Below, piece by piece: positions 20,784 to 31,080 of a stretch of 64,000 nt of DNA (its first letter is position 1; each line of letters begins with the position of its first letter). This DNA is from Apostichopus japonicus. Taxonomy: Eukaryota; Echinodermata; Holothuroidea; Aspidochirotida; Stichopodidae. Under the pieces are notes generated by a model, which was not told the origin of the DNA, made no database searches, and saw nothing but the letters and a program-made list of their open reading frames with translations. The stretch spans positions 10,441,213-10,505,212 of the forward strand of contig NC_092574.1 in NCBI RefSeq assembly GCF_037975245.1, given 5' to 3'. The position numbers and the translations under genes are program-made.

Positions 20784-21588
20784 CCAAAGTCAAATAAAAG
20801 TCAGTTCAGTTATTGTACTCTTAAATGCCATGTTACTTTATTCCCTTGACCATATACAGAGAAGTATCAAAGACAAAAGGGAATGAATTCAAATCAGCAT
20901 TTAAAACTTGCCACATAATAGCTTCATCGACTCGCGTGAACTTCAAGTGCGGTTCCCCTGTCATCGCTTCATATTTAAATCCATTAAGGAAATCAAGTTG
21001 TCATTTTACATTCCGTTTTGGTTGGGGTACTCGAAAATAATGATTTCTGATGGCTATTCTCATAGCGTAAACCTTTGTTGTTCCGGGCATGGCACGGGAA
21101 ATCATCATGAAAATTGCAATCTCAGTTTATTTATTTATTTGTTGATGGCTTTCATCTCAGGCTTCAATGGCAAAACACATTAGCTAAGCCATCGGAATCG
21201 GCATGCAATTATGCAGACATTTATTGTTATATACTGCAAGCCCTTTTACTTTTCTTTTTCTTTGTTTGTTATTCTTATGCAAGTCTGCAACCCCCCCCCC
21301 CACCCCCCCCCCCTCTCCCCAGAAGGACGCAATGGTTATTCAAGAAAAAAGTCTTCAGTGTCTTAGTTCTTTGAGAAAGTAAACCTTTATAAAGGGCTTT
21401 TTAAATCACTTGCAACACGGGAGCAAACCTGCACGGTAGTTCTTCCTGGTTTCATAACATCTGCAATTTTGTAGATTAATTTGATTCATAATGTCTTTAC
21501 ATTAATTCGTTGTTGTTCCTGTTGTCTTTGCTCTTCATTTTATCATTGTTGATGTGGTTGTTGATCGTGTTTTCATTGATTACATGTA
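20784..21588. other. No gene assigned
   Basis: Three overlapping plus-strand frames (20825-21374) are modest in length. One holds KTCHIIASSTRVNFKCGS, but no family was recognised and no clear splice pair frames it. A C-rich tract (21290-21320) lies near the end. Confidence 0.4.
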
Positions 21589-21589
21589 T

Positions 21590-23650
21590 TGTTGTTGTTA
21601 CTGATGTTCCTATTTCTCCTGTTGATGTTGATGTTGATGTTGATGCTAATGTTACTGTTGTTATTGCTGATGTTATTGTTACTATTGATAATGTTACTGT
21701 TATCATTGCTACTGTTGCTGTTGTTGTTACTGATGTTCCTAATCATCAAGTTGATGCTAATGTTGCTGTTGCCGTTGTTATTGATAATGCTACTGTTGTT
21801 GTTACTGATGTTCCTAATCATCACGTTGATGATAATGTTGCTGTTGTTATTGATAATGCTACTGTTGTTGTTACTGATGTTCCAATTCCTGTTTCTGTTA
21901 TTGCTGCTAAAGTTACTTTTGTTATTGCTAATGTTGATATTGCTAATGTTGCTGTTGTTGTTACTGATGTTCCAATATTCCTGACGTTGCTAATGCCAAT
22001 GATGTTGTTGTTGTTGTTACTGATGTACCTAATCCTCACGTTGAAGATAATGTTACTGTTATCATTGATAATGTTGCTGTTGTTGTTACTGATGTTCCTA
22101 ATCATCACGTTGATGCTAATGTTGCTGTTGTTATTGATAATGTTGCTGTTGTTGTTTACTGATGTTCCAATTCCTGTTCCTGTTATTGCTGCTAAAGTTA
22201 CTTTTGTTATTGCTAATGTTGATATTGCTAATGTTGCTGTTGTTGTTACTGATGTTCCAATATTCCTGACGTTGCTAATGCCAATGATATTGTTGTTGTT
22301 GTTACTGATGTACCTAATCCGCACGTTAATGATAATGTTACTGTTATCATTGATAATGTTGCTGTTGTTGTTACTGATGTTCCTAATCATCACGTTGATG
22401 TTAATGTTGCTGTTGTTATTGATAATGCTACTGTTGTTGTTACTGATGTTCCTATTCCTGTTCTGTTATTGCTGCTAAAGTTACTTTTGTTATTGCTAAT
22501 GTTGATATTGCTAATGTTGCTGTTGTTGTTACTGATGTTCCAATATTCCTGACGTTGCTAATGCCAATGATATTGTTGTTGTTGTTACTGATGTACCTAA
22601 TCCTCACGTTGAAGATAATGTTGCTGTTGTTATTGATAATGTTGCTGTTGTTGTTACTGATGTTCCTAATCATAACGTTGATGATAATGTTGCTGTTGTT
22701 ATTGATAATGCTACTGTTGTTGTTACTGATGTTCCAATTCCTGTTCCTGTTATTGCTGATAAAGTTACTTCTGTTATTGCTAATGTTGATGTTGACATTG
22801 CTGTTGTTTTTATGCTGATGTTCCAATATTCCTGATGTTGCTGATGCCAATGATGTTGTTGTTGTTACCGATGTTCCTAATCCTCACGTTGATGATAATG
22901 TTACTGTTATCATTGATAATGTTGCTGTTGTTGTTACTGATGTTCCTAATCATCACGTTGATGCTAATGTTGCTGTTGTTATTGATAATGTTGCTGTTGT
23001 TGTTTACTGATGTTCCAATTCCTGTTCCTGTTATTGCTGCTAAAGTTACTTTTGTTATTGCTAATGTTGATATTGCTAATGTTGCTGTTGTTGTTACTGA
23101 TGTTCCAATATTCCTGGTGTTGCTAATGCCAATGATGTTGTTGTTGTTGTTACTGATGTACCTAATCCTCACGTTGATGATAATGTTACTGTTATCATTG
23201 ATAATGTTGCTGTTGTTGTAACTGATGTTCCTAATCATCACGTTGATGCTAATGTTGCTGTTGTTATTGATAATGCTACTGTTGTTGTTACTGATGTTCC
23301 TATTCCTGTTCCTGTTTATTGCTGATAAAGCTACTTCTGTTATTGCTAATGTTGATGTTGACATTGCTGTTGTTGTTATGCTGGTGTTCCAATATTCCTG
23401 ATGTTGCTGATGCTAATGATGCTGTTGTTGTTACTGACGTTCCTATTCCTCATGTTGATGCTCATGTTACTGTTATCATTGATAATGTTGCTGTTGTTGT
23501 TACTGATGTTCCTAATCATCACGTTGATGCTAATGTTGCTGTTGTTATTGATAATGTTGCTGTTGTTGTTACTGATGTTCCTATTCCTGTTCCTGTTATT
23601 GCTGCTAAAGTTACTTTTGTCATTGCTAATGTTGCTTTTGCTATTGCAAA
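21590..23650. repeat. 2-kb TG-rich minisatellite, 283-bp higher-order period
   Basis: The whole stretch is built of short words such as gttgttactgatgttcc and gctgttgttattgataat. A landmark, ccaatattcctg, falls at 21972, 22257, 22540, 22823, 23105 and 23389, giving spacings of 282-285 bp and about seven higher-order units. The plus strand is T/G-rich with very little C. All three frames stay open over long distances because the words are triplets. The longest frame (322 codons from 21510) reads VVVTDVPNHHVDANVAVVID-like repeats and then shifts into poly-Leu frames after single-base indels. That indicates a satellite rather than a conserved protein. Confidence 0.92.
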
Positions 23651-26208
23651 TGCCAATGTGAATGTGAATGCGAATTTAAATGTATATTTAATGCCAATGT
23701 GAATATGAATGTGAATATGATTGTGAATGTAAACGCGAGCGAATGTGAATGTAAAGGTAAATGAGAATATGACTGTCAGTGTCAATGTCAATGTTTCGAC
23801 GGTCCTTCAACATTTCCATTTGTTATATACATTACCAGCACATTCGTCGCATTACTATATAACAGTCGCCATAACTCTCAACGATTCTGTTGACATTGTC
23901 ATTATAAGTTGCATTTAAAAGACCACACATTATGTGTCGTTCAACCTATAATTTCGTCAACGGTAAAACCATGTAAAAAGTACAAATAAAAGTGTGAAGT
24001 TCAACTATAATATATAGCTCCAGCTGAGAGCATTTCATACATCTCAGACAAGAAATATTTCAAATCTCCATTGATCCTGTGTATGAAATAAATCTGTAAC
24101 AGTCACACTACATTAAATGACAGGTGGAAGCGATGCATGCTTCATTTAGTCCCTCCCATTGTCAACAATTGAAATCGATGCAGTAATGTATGTCGCGGAA
24201 GGGGGTCACATGGACTAAATGCGGGCAGAAAACACGAACGTGTGCAGGCCTATCGCGGAAATTCCTAAAAGTACCTGCACAATATCCATGAGTATATCGA
24301 TTGAAGTATACAGTAGTTGCCTGTTATTACCAGTGAGCTTCGTCTACCGTAATGTGACATTATTTGTATATAAAAGGGGGAAAAAGGGGGCAAATATAAA
24401 ATGTATGGAAAGTCACTCGAAATGTGCAGTAGTTATAGTTCTATTGATTGTCTATTTATATGAGACTTATAGGCCAATGTTTCGTTTTTCTATAACTATA
24501 TATAGCTACAGTTTTTTTTCTGCTTCTCATTAGGTCAAGTATATACTACCCGGCTAGGCTTAACGTTTATCACGGAAGGTTACCAGACGTGTATTGTGCG
24601 CCCGTATGTATACTTTGCATGTAGTAAAGGGTTAACTGCCCGTCAGATGCTCTGGTTTGAAACAGTAATTGTATGTAATCGTTTGTAAAAATCAAAAAAC
24701 CAAAAACAAAGTATAAGCGATAATATTATGCGGCTTCAAAATGACCTCCCTCTTCAGGTTATATACATATTAACCAGCCTGCGGGTGATTCTACGAAAGA
24801 TTAAAAGAAAAAAACATCTAAGATATGATACAGGATATAAAGGTTTCAATGTTACGACCATCACGTAATTTTACGATTTGTTTTTTCTTCAATTATTAAG
24901 GTATTTAGACCAAAATTTTAGCTTAAGGCAAGTACTACGTTTTGCCTTTTTTTTTTTTTTTTTGGGGGGGGGGGTTCACTTAACAAAGCTTTTACTTATT
25001 AATGCAATCTTTTTGTGTTTAAGTGAACAATTTCGGACATTTTTAACAAAGCTTTATACTCGAAAGAATCACCGTTAGACATTACAATTTCATAATAAAT
25101 CTTAGCTTATTACCGCCGACAAGATAAAGGTTATCTTGATTTCAGACTCTTGCCAATTGCGCAAGTTATCACAATGCCTCACATTATTGCAAGATTATAA
25201 CGAAAATTATCGAAAAAAATTAATCGACGTAAAAAATGTATTCTTAACTAGAAATAACAAATTCCTATGTTTAATTACCTCCATCTTCAATTTCAATATT
25301 TAAATGACTTATAAGTACTAAGATATTCATCGTTCACATTGTTAGTGAAATATTTTTCATTTAATTAATAACATCAATATTACTCAGATGAATATTTGCA
25401 TGGAAAACAACGTGAATGTGCAAAGATATTCAATCAGCTGGTTTAACTGAATTGGCATTTCTAGTTTGAGTGATTTTATCTTCTTTTCTTCTCGCTCTCT
25501 TTTTGAACTTTAGTTGGCCAAATGAGGACTTACGATTTCAAACCCTCCTACATCATTTTGCTCTTATCAAGGACCCCCCTCCTCCGACCTTTTCCGAAAG
25601 CAATAAAGTAAAATATTAAAGCAAATCTTCTTTATTTTTAGTATTTTATTCATCCTCTTCTTCCTCTTTTTTTCTCTTTTGGCTTTATTTTTTTTAAATA
25701 TATATATTTTTTTTTGTGCTTTTGTGACCTGTCTTTTATCTGGAAAAGATTTACAGTTGCTCATTGTATGATGACTTTTATAAATCTACGGGACTCAAAA
25801 AGACAGAAGTGGGTTATGAGATTTCTCGCTTGACTTACGAAAATGCTAGATGTTAATCATGCCACACATCCTAATGGCCCAGAGCAATATCGATTTTCAC
25901 CAAAGCTGTTTATAGATTGACATTTAACTGAGCCAATCTGACAAACCAAGTTGACAGTTATTCTCTCTACTTAGTTATTACGGGCGTACTTTACCGTCGC
26001 CTTTTTTCCCTTCTTTCTTTGTTTGTTCTTTTTTTTCAGATTTTTTTCGTCTTTCTTTCTTTGTTTATATTAACGTATTACAAACTCTAAATTACCTACA
26101 ACTTTATCTCATTTATCTTATAACATTGCCCTGAGACGTTCGTCAAAAATTGTGGCATTATCTCAACTTAAAGGGACAAACGTGTTTCTTTTAATTCACT
26201 CTATATAT

Positions 26209-26213
<5 letters not shown>
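23651..26213. other. No gene seen
   Basis: Begins with a degenerate gaatgtgaatgtgaat repeat (23650-23790) that trails off the minisatellite. Further on it is AT-rich and unique-looking, with poly-T joined to poly-G at 24949-24974 and T-rich tracts near 25620-25720. No supported coding. Confidence 0.5.

Positions 26214-26260
<47 letters not shown>
26214..26260. repeat. (TA)n microsatellite
   Basis: Alternating TA directly abutting the left arm of the large palindrome. Confidence 0.95.
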
Positions 26261-26633
<373 letters not shown>

Positions 26634-27723
26634 TTAATCAGTCAGGGGGGATGTGGATAACCCTTCCCCTTTCACATTTGAACTTCTGTGCCCGCCACCA
26701 GTTAATAGTGTGACCAGAAGTCCATATATCGTTTCAACTCAGTTAGCGTCGGCTGGATAGATTGACATGTTTATCGTATCAAATTTACAGATACTAATAT
26801 TTGGAATCAATATGGTAAGCCTCTTAAAAAGTTGTCATTTTCATTCCCAACTTTGAGAGTTTCTAAGAAAAACAAAAGCTAATTCCGAGTCCGATCGATC
26901 TGACATTGTATTACTGTCTTCGTACAAGTACTTCTTGGTTGTCTTTTTCTTTCTTTTTCTCTCTCCACCTCTCCCGCTCTCTTTCTCTTTTTGTAACCTT
27001 GAATGTTTATTTTCAGAAGAAAAACTTTGGATCGATATTTCGATACGTCGAAGTCTGCTAGTTAACTTATTCAAGCATATTCCAAATCTTAAGTTCTGCG
27101 ATGAGGATTTTTTACTTTGTTTAAAGGGACTTCTCGGATAAACAGTGCAATTTTAGCAAGAACTTCTGGACTGGTGGCGAGAGAACGAGGACAGGAGACG
27201 TGGGCTGGGAATTGGGATAGGGATTGGGATGGAGACAGAGATGGGAAATAAATTGTCCTTATGATAATCATATCTGCGTGGACAACAACAACCTTACCTA
27301 CATCATGTGTCAGTATTAAACAAACAATTATGTTTCGTCCAAGGAATAGATAAATATGTTATAAACTTCATATTGCAATAGTTTATGACCTTGTTAGACA
27401 CAAAAAAACATCAAGTTCCTATCGATACAATCTGGAAAGTGACAAGGAGGGCAGAGTCCCATGCAGACACCTTACCTGGGATTTTTTCTTTTCTTTTTGG
27501 TATTATACTTTTCTTTCTTTTCGCCTAAACTGGATGGGTTCTTGCAGGTAAGTCGACGTCCACTGGCTTAGGGGGAGGGGTAGTTTTGACATTTAAGGCC
27601 ATTTACGTAGATATATGTATAAGCCTCTGTACGATAGAATGTGCAAAGAGGGTGGCATCTTAATCAAGCAACAGGGTCCCAGCAGTCTTAACCACCTATA
27701 CATGCATGCCACTTCTGAGCAGA
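26634..27723. other. No confirmed gene; one exon candidate
   Basis: On the minus strand a long pyrimidine tract (27250 down to 27207) ends in CCCAG at 27205. It is followed by an open phase-1 frame from 27204 to a stop near 27089 that contains HVSCPRSLATSPEVLAK. The only downstream GT sites are in phase 0, so it does not chain simply with the LDLa exons. The rest is unremarkable. Confidence 0.3.
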
Positions 27724-28014
27724 TAATAATCAGCTGTTATTTTTACGACGTTTAAAGCGACCGCAAATGAGGGAGAAACTCGCAAGGGCTAAGGGATTAC
27801 AACTTACACTTCGGGTGGCTTCCAATTCAACCATTGTATCTCAAATTTGGGAACCTATTCAATTAAGAAAGTCATTTCAGATGGGAAAACCGTAGATTGC
27901 TCTTGGATGAAAAAACCCACCTTACTACAACACGGCAGGGTATCGAACCCTCGCGATTGCTAAGCCTCATTGCTTCATATACCACCGCCTTAATCCACTC
28001 GCCCACAGCACCGG
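27724..28014 (-). mobile_element. tRNA-Ser-like SINE, copy A
   Basis: On the minus strand the element starts near ACCGGTGCTG. It has box A GGGCGAGTGGATTAAGG (about 28004-27988) and box B GGTTCGATACCC (about 27951-27940). A body follows with TCCCATCTGAAATGACTTTC and AGCCACCCGAAGTG, and it ends near CGTCGTAAAAATAACAGCTG. The same body occurs at 33589-33880 on the plus strand, which proves a dispersed family. The promoter is internal Pol III type, and the SINE would depend on a partner LINE for movement. That partner is not visible here. Confidence 0.85.
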
Positions 28015-28088
28015 TATAAAGATGTCCCTACACTCATACAAAAACCTCATAATTCCCATACATTAGAGGACAGTTGTGCTCTTGAAAT

Positions 28089-28089
<1 letters not shown>

Positions 28090-28160
<71 letters not shown>
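28090..28160. repeat. (TA)n flanking the ribozyme array (left)
   Basis: Pure TA run of about 70 bp that abuts the 3' (sense) end of the minus-strand array. A matching (TA)n lies at 29233-29263 on the other side, so the array appears to sit inside an older TA microsatellite. Confidence 0.95.
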
Positions 28161-28163
<3 letters not shown>

Positions 28164-28238
28164 AATTGAATGTGTAGCAAGTGGTATGACAGATATATAG
28201 TAATTCAATAAAGAATAACACACCAGAAAAAAAATCCA

Positions 28239-28280
28239 CTTCACGACCGGTTTCGTCCTTTTGGGACTCATCAGGCGAAG
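28239..28280 (-). ncRNA. Hammerhead ribozyme, type I, copy 1
   Basis: Same sequence as the fully described plus-strand copy at 29152-29193: CTTCGC stem I strand, CTGATGA, GTCC-loop-GGAC stem II, GAAA, CCGGTC, and GTGAAG closing stem I. Predicted cleavage follows the GGTC. Confidence 0.85.
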
Positions 28281-28579
28281 GTAGGAATCGAACCCCGGAT
28301 CTTCGTGTCACGAACCGAAGTCCGTACCACTCGACCACAGTGATTCTTCTGGTGTGTTAAAGCGTATCAATTGGCTTTGAATAACTGTCATTAAGGGCGT
28401 ATTACCCAAGTGTTATGATTGTACAGAGTGCACCCCTGGCGCTTTTAAATCTGACAATTTTACACAGAATAACCACTCTTTAGGCAAGCCAAGCCGTAAA
28501 TAAGAATTGAATGTGTAGCAAGTGGTATGACAGATATATAGTAATTCAATAAAGAATAACACACCAGAAAAAAAATCCA

Positions 28580-28621
28580 CTTCACGACCGGTTTCGTCCT
28601 TTTGGGACTCATCAGGCGAAG
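28580..28621 (-). ncRNA. Hammerhead ribozyme, type I, copy 2
   Basis: Identical to copy 1 and exactly 341 bp away, so cleavage at both sites in one transcript would release a 341-nt monomer. Confidence 0.85.
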
Positions 28622-28920
28622 GTAGGAATCGAACCCCGGATCTTCGTGTCACGAACCGAAGTCCGTACCACTCGACCACAGTGATTCTTCTGGTGTGTTA
28701 AAGCGTATCAATTGGCTTTGAATAACTGTCATTAAGGGCGTATTACCCAAGTGTTATGATTGTACAGAGTGCACCCCTGGCGCTTTTAAATCTGACAATT
28801 TTACACAGAATAACCACTCTTTAGGCAAGCCAAGCCGTAAATAAGAATTGAATGTGTAGCAAGTGGTATGACAGATATATAGTAATTCAATAAAGAATAA
28901 CACACCAGAAAAAAAATCCA

Positions 28921-28962
28921 CTTCACGACCGGTTTCGTCCTTTTGGGACTCATCAGGCGAAG
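28921..28962 (-). ncRNA. Hammerhead ribozyme, type I, copy 3
   Basis: Identical to copies 1 and 2. It is the sense-upstream-most unit. The array begins at its tRNA-like segment, at the inversion point near 29021. Confidence 0.85.
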
Positions 28963-29094
28963 GTAGGAATCGAACCCCGGATCTTCGTGTCACGAACCGA
29001 AGTCCGTACCACTCGACCACACTTGGGTAATACGCCCTTAATGACAGTTATTCAAAGCCAATTGATACGCTTTAACACACCAGAAGAATCACTG

Positions 29095-29151
29095 TGGTCG
29101 AGTGGTACGGACTTCGGTTCGTGACACGAAGATCCGGGGTTCGATTCCTAC
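29095..29151 (+). promoter_or_regulatory. tRNA-like Pol III promoter (A and B boxes) of the ribozyme unit
   Basis: Box A TGGTCGAGTGG is at 29095-29105 and box B GGTTCGATTCC at 29138-29148, with tRNA-like spacing. Between them CTTCG...CGAAG can form an anticodon-stem-like hairpin. No mature tRNA acceptor stem pairs across the segment, so this is a tRNA-derived promoter and not a functional tRNA gene. The same segment is repeated in the minus-strand units. Confidence 0.8.
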
Positions 29152-29193
29152 CTTCGCCTGATGAGTCCCAAAAGGACGAAACCGGTCGTGAAG
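29152..29193 (+). ncRNA. Hammerhead ribozyme, type I, copy 4
   Basis: Stem I is CTTCGC (29152-29157) with GTGAAG (29188-29193), six pairs including one G-U. The core CTGATGA is at 29158-29164. Stem II is GTCC (29165-29168) with GGAC (29174-29177), with loop CAAAA. GAAA follows at 29178-29181. The stem III segment ACCGGT (29181-29186) is self-complementary, and C29187 is the nucleotide 5' of the predicted cleavage (GUC^G). Every invariant hammerhead core base is present. Stem III is too short for a stable monomer hairpin, but two copies could pair there as a dimeric hammerhead, as described for some animal retrozymes. Confidence 0.88.
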
Positions 29194-29197
29194 TGGA

Positions 29198-29205
29198 TTT
29201 TTTTT
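29198..29205 (+). terminator. T8 run, possible Pol III terminator
   Basis: Eight T residues begin five nucleotides after the ribozyme's stem I. Together with the A and B boxes they define a compact Pol III unit of about 115 nt. The run is present as A8 in the minus-strand copies (for example about 28228-28235). Confidence 0.6.
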
Positions 29206-29229
29206 CTGGTGTGTTATTCTTTATTGAAT

Positions 29230-29263
<34 letters not shown>

Positions 29264-29271
<8 letters not shown>

Positions 29272-31080
29272 ATTGTTCTCGATTAAAGAAGTTGCTCTAC
29301 TTTAACCGATTTGTGGGTACTGTGGATCTCGAGACAACAAATCTTTATTATAATTATATAACGAGCTGACAACTTCAAAAAATTAATAAGTTCAATTAAT
29401 CAATTAATCAATCAATGACAAGTGCCTTCCTGTTGTTTATATGTTAATAAGAATGTCTCGAAATGAAAGTTCAATGGCATCGTGTCGGCCCCAAATTTCA
29501 GATCGATGAAGTCCCCATCAGCTGTACATTAGTACCTCACAGAAATGACTCCGGTATAAGATAATCCATTTCCCTACCTCATATATACATACAACAAATA
29601 ACTGAATGTTCAAAACGAGCCTACAGGATATAGGCCTAATCTTTACTCCAGATCAACATTTTGTCTGGTTGCTGTCTGACCGATGTATTAAAAACATGTA
29701 TGCATTTAAATACATAACACAAATGTTAATACGAATTATGAAATTGTATTTACCCAAAAAGAAGGAAGTATATAGTAATTTATAGATCTGTATTGCGTAT
29801 CTCTGAGATCAAATAAAAATGTAAATCCGATATTTATACCAAAAATAACAGTAAAAGAAGACCAGAACAAGTTTCTAATCAACGTTTTGCGTCACAGAGC
29901 GCTCACCTGCTGTCTGGGTGACAGGCAAGACGATGAAACGTGACAGGGTTGTCTATATATATCAGCTATGTGTCACTGTTTGTCTATATATATCAGCTCT
30001 ATATGTCTCTTTTCGTCTCTATTCAATTCCTATCTGTCATTTCTCCTCGTATTTTATCACCGCCTATAATCTGCTATTTTCTTTTTTTTCAACAGGAACT
30101 ACTGAGTATTAATTTACGGTGCGGGAGGATACTGCACACATTAAGGTGTTGTAGTTTATTTTAAAAAAGTAGAAAAAGCTATTTCTAGCTTCCTTCTTTC
30201 TTTTTTTTCTTCTTCTTTTTCTTCCTTTTGACATTCAAAGTGGCAAACCCTAGTAGATCATGACGTGTCTAATGCTGCTCGTTATTCATCGATCTAAAGT
30301 GATAGTAATTTACAAGGATAGGTTCTGTATAGGCCTCTGTATAGCTTACCGTAAAGAGACCACTTGATTTCTGTGTTCCTATGAAACGTTATAGCTTTGA
30401 ACTGTGGGGTGAAATTCCAGACTTTACAAAGCAGTAGTTCAACTTCATTAATTGCGATGAAGGAAAAGAGAACAATTTTTTCTTTCCCCTTTTTTTCCTC
30501 GGCTTCTTCTACTTCTTCTTTTTTCTTATTGTTGCTCTTCACCATAAAGTAACTTTCTTTTGGTGCGCGAATGGTTTGCAATTGTAACAAATACTTGAGA
30601 GAATCCTAGTTTTCTTTGTTAACAGGTTATTTTATCCTCTTAAGCAGGTTATTTTATCCTCTCCAATTACAGCTTGAAATTTAATGAAACGTGGTGAAAG
30701 TGGAAAATAAATCTCTTTCAATCAATAGCAGTTGGGCTGTGTAATGTAGATTAATGTTAAGATGCACTTCAATTACCTGTATTTATACGTAGTTTAATAC
30801 CACCCGCTGATTAAAACCTTGAAAATAAAGGAAACTTGGTGAAAATGGAGGAGAACTTGAACAATATTTATGCTAATGCAATTGTACTAGATTTATGCAA
30901 AAGAGAATGATAAAAAATGATTTCATTTATATATGCACGTAGTTCAACATTACACGTTAGGGTGAGATACAGGCAAAGGAATACACACTAGCGAACCCGT
31001 CCTACATTATCAAATATTCTCTTCGTACACTGTTTCACACGACACAAAAGCTGAAAAATGCGAAACGGAATTTCATTTCC
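29264..31080. other. No gene seen
   Basis: AT-rich sequence. A 24-bp phrase, caggttattttatcctct, is duplicated at about 30623-30663, and there may be an older degenerate duplication between 30670 and 30950. Short T-rich or K/E-rich frames have no support. Confidence 0.5.

Larger units (their letters stand above)
28161..29021 (-). mobile_element. Retrozyme-like tandem array, 341-bp units (2.5 copies)
   Basis: The word aagaattgaatgtgtagc recurs at 28161, 28502 and 28843, an exact 341-bp period, and the copies are essentially identical. Read on the minus strand, each unit holds a tRNA-like promoter, a hammerhead ribozyme, a T8 run, and then about 200 nt of spacer. The spacer is absent from the other SINEs in the window. 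Ribozymes are at 28239-28280, 28580-28621 and 28921-28962. Animal small retrozymes are known as tandem units of roughly 170-400 bp, each with a type I hammerhead, which are released as unit-length RNAs and circularised. Unit length and arrangement here fit that class. The near-identity of the copies suggests recent formation. Confidence 0.85.
29073..29216 (+). repeat. 13-bp perfect inverted repeats enclosing the tRNA-like/ribozyme module
   Basis: TAACACACCAGAA (29073-29085) and TTCTGGTGTGTTA (29204-29216) are exact reverse complements. They bracket precisely the tRNA-like segment, hammerhead and T run, giving a 144-bp module. The same pair brackets the module in the complete minus-strand units. 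Confidence 0.9.
29022..29232 (+). mobile_element. Retrozyme-like unit in inverted orientation
   Basis: A partial unit on the plus strand begins within the spacer (cttgggtaatacgccc) and passes through the tRNA-like segment and ribozyme. It ends at ttattgaattac before (TA)n. It sits head-to-head with the minus-strand array, so the locus can produce complementary RNAs over about 210 nt. Confidence 0.85.

Noticed and set aside
21510-22478. 322-codon frame, the longest in the window
   Set aside because: Composed of minisatellite words. All frames are open and small indels between units break it. No start context, domain or conservation argument.
28063-29369. Repeated 74-91-codon frames beginning MVEWYGLRFV
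   Set aside because: They are translations of the tRNA-like segment and ribozyme in the 341-bp units. The sequence is explained by RNA features and the frames end in spacer or (TA)n.
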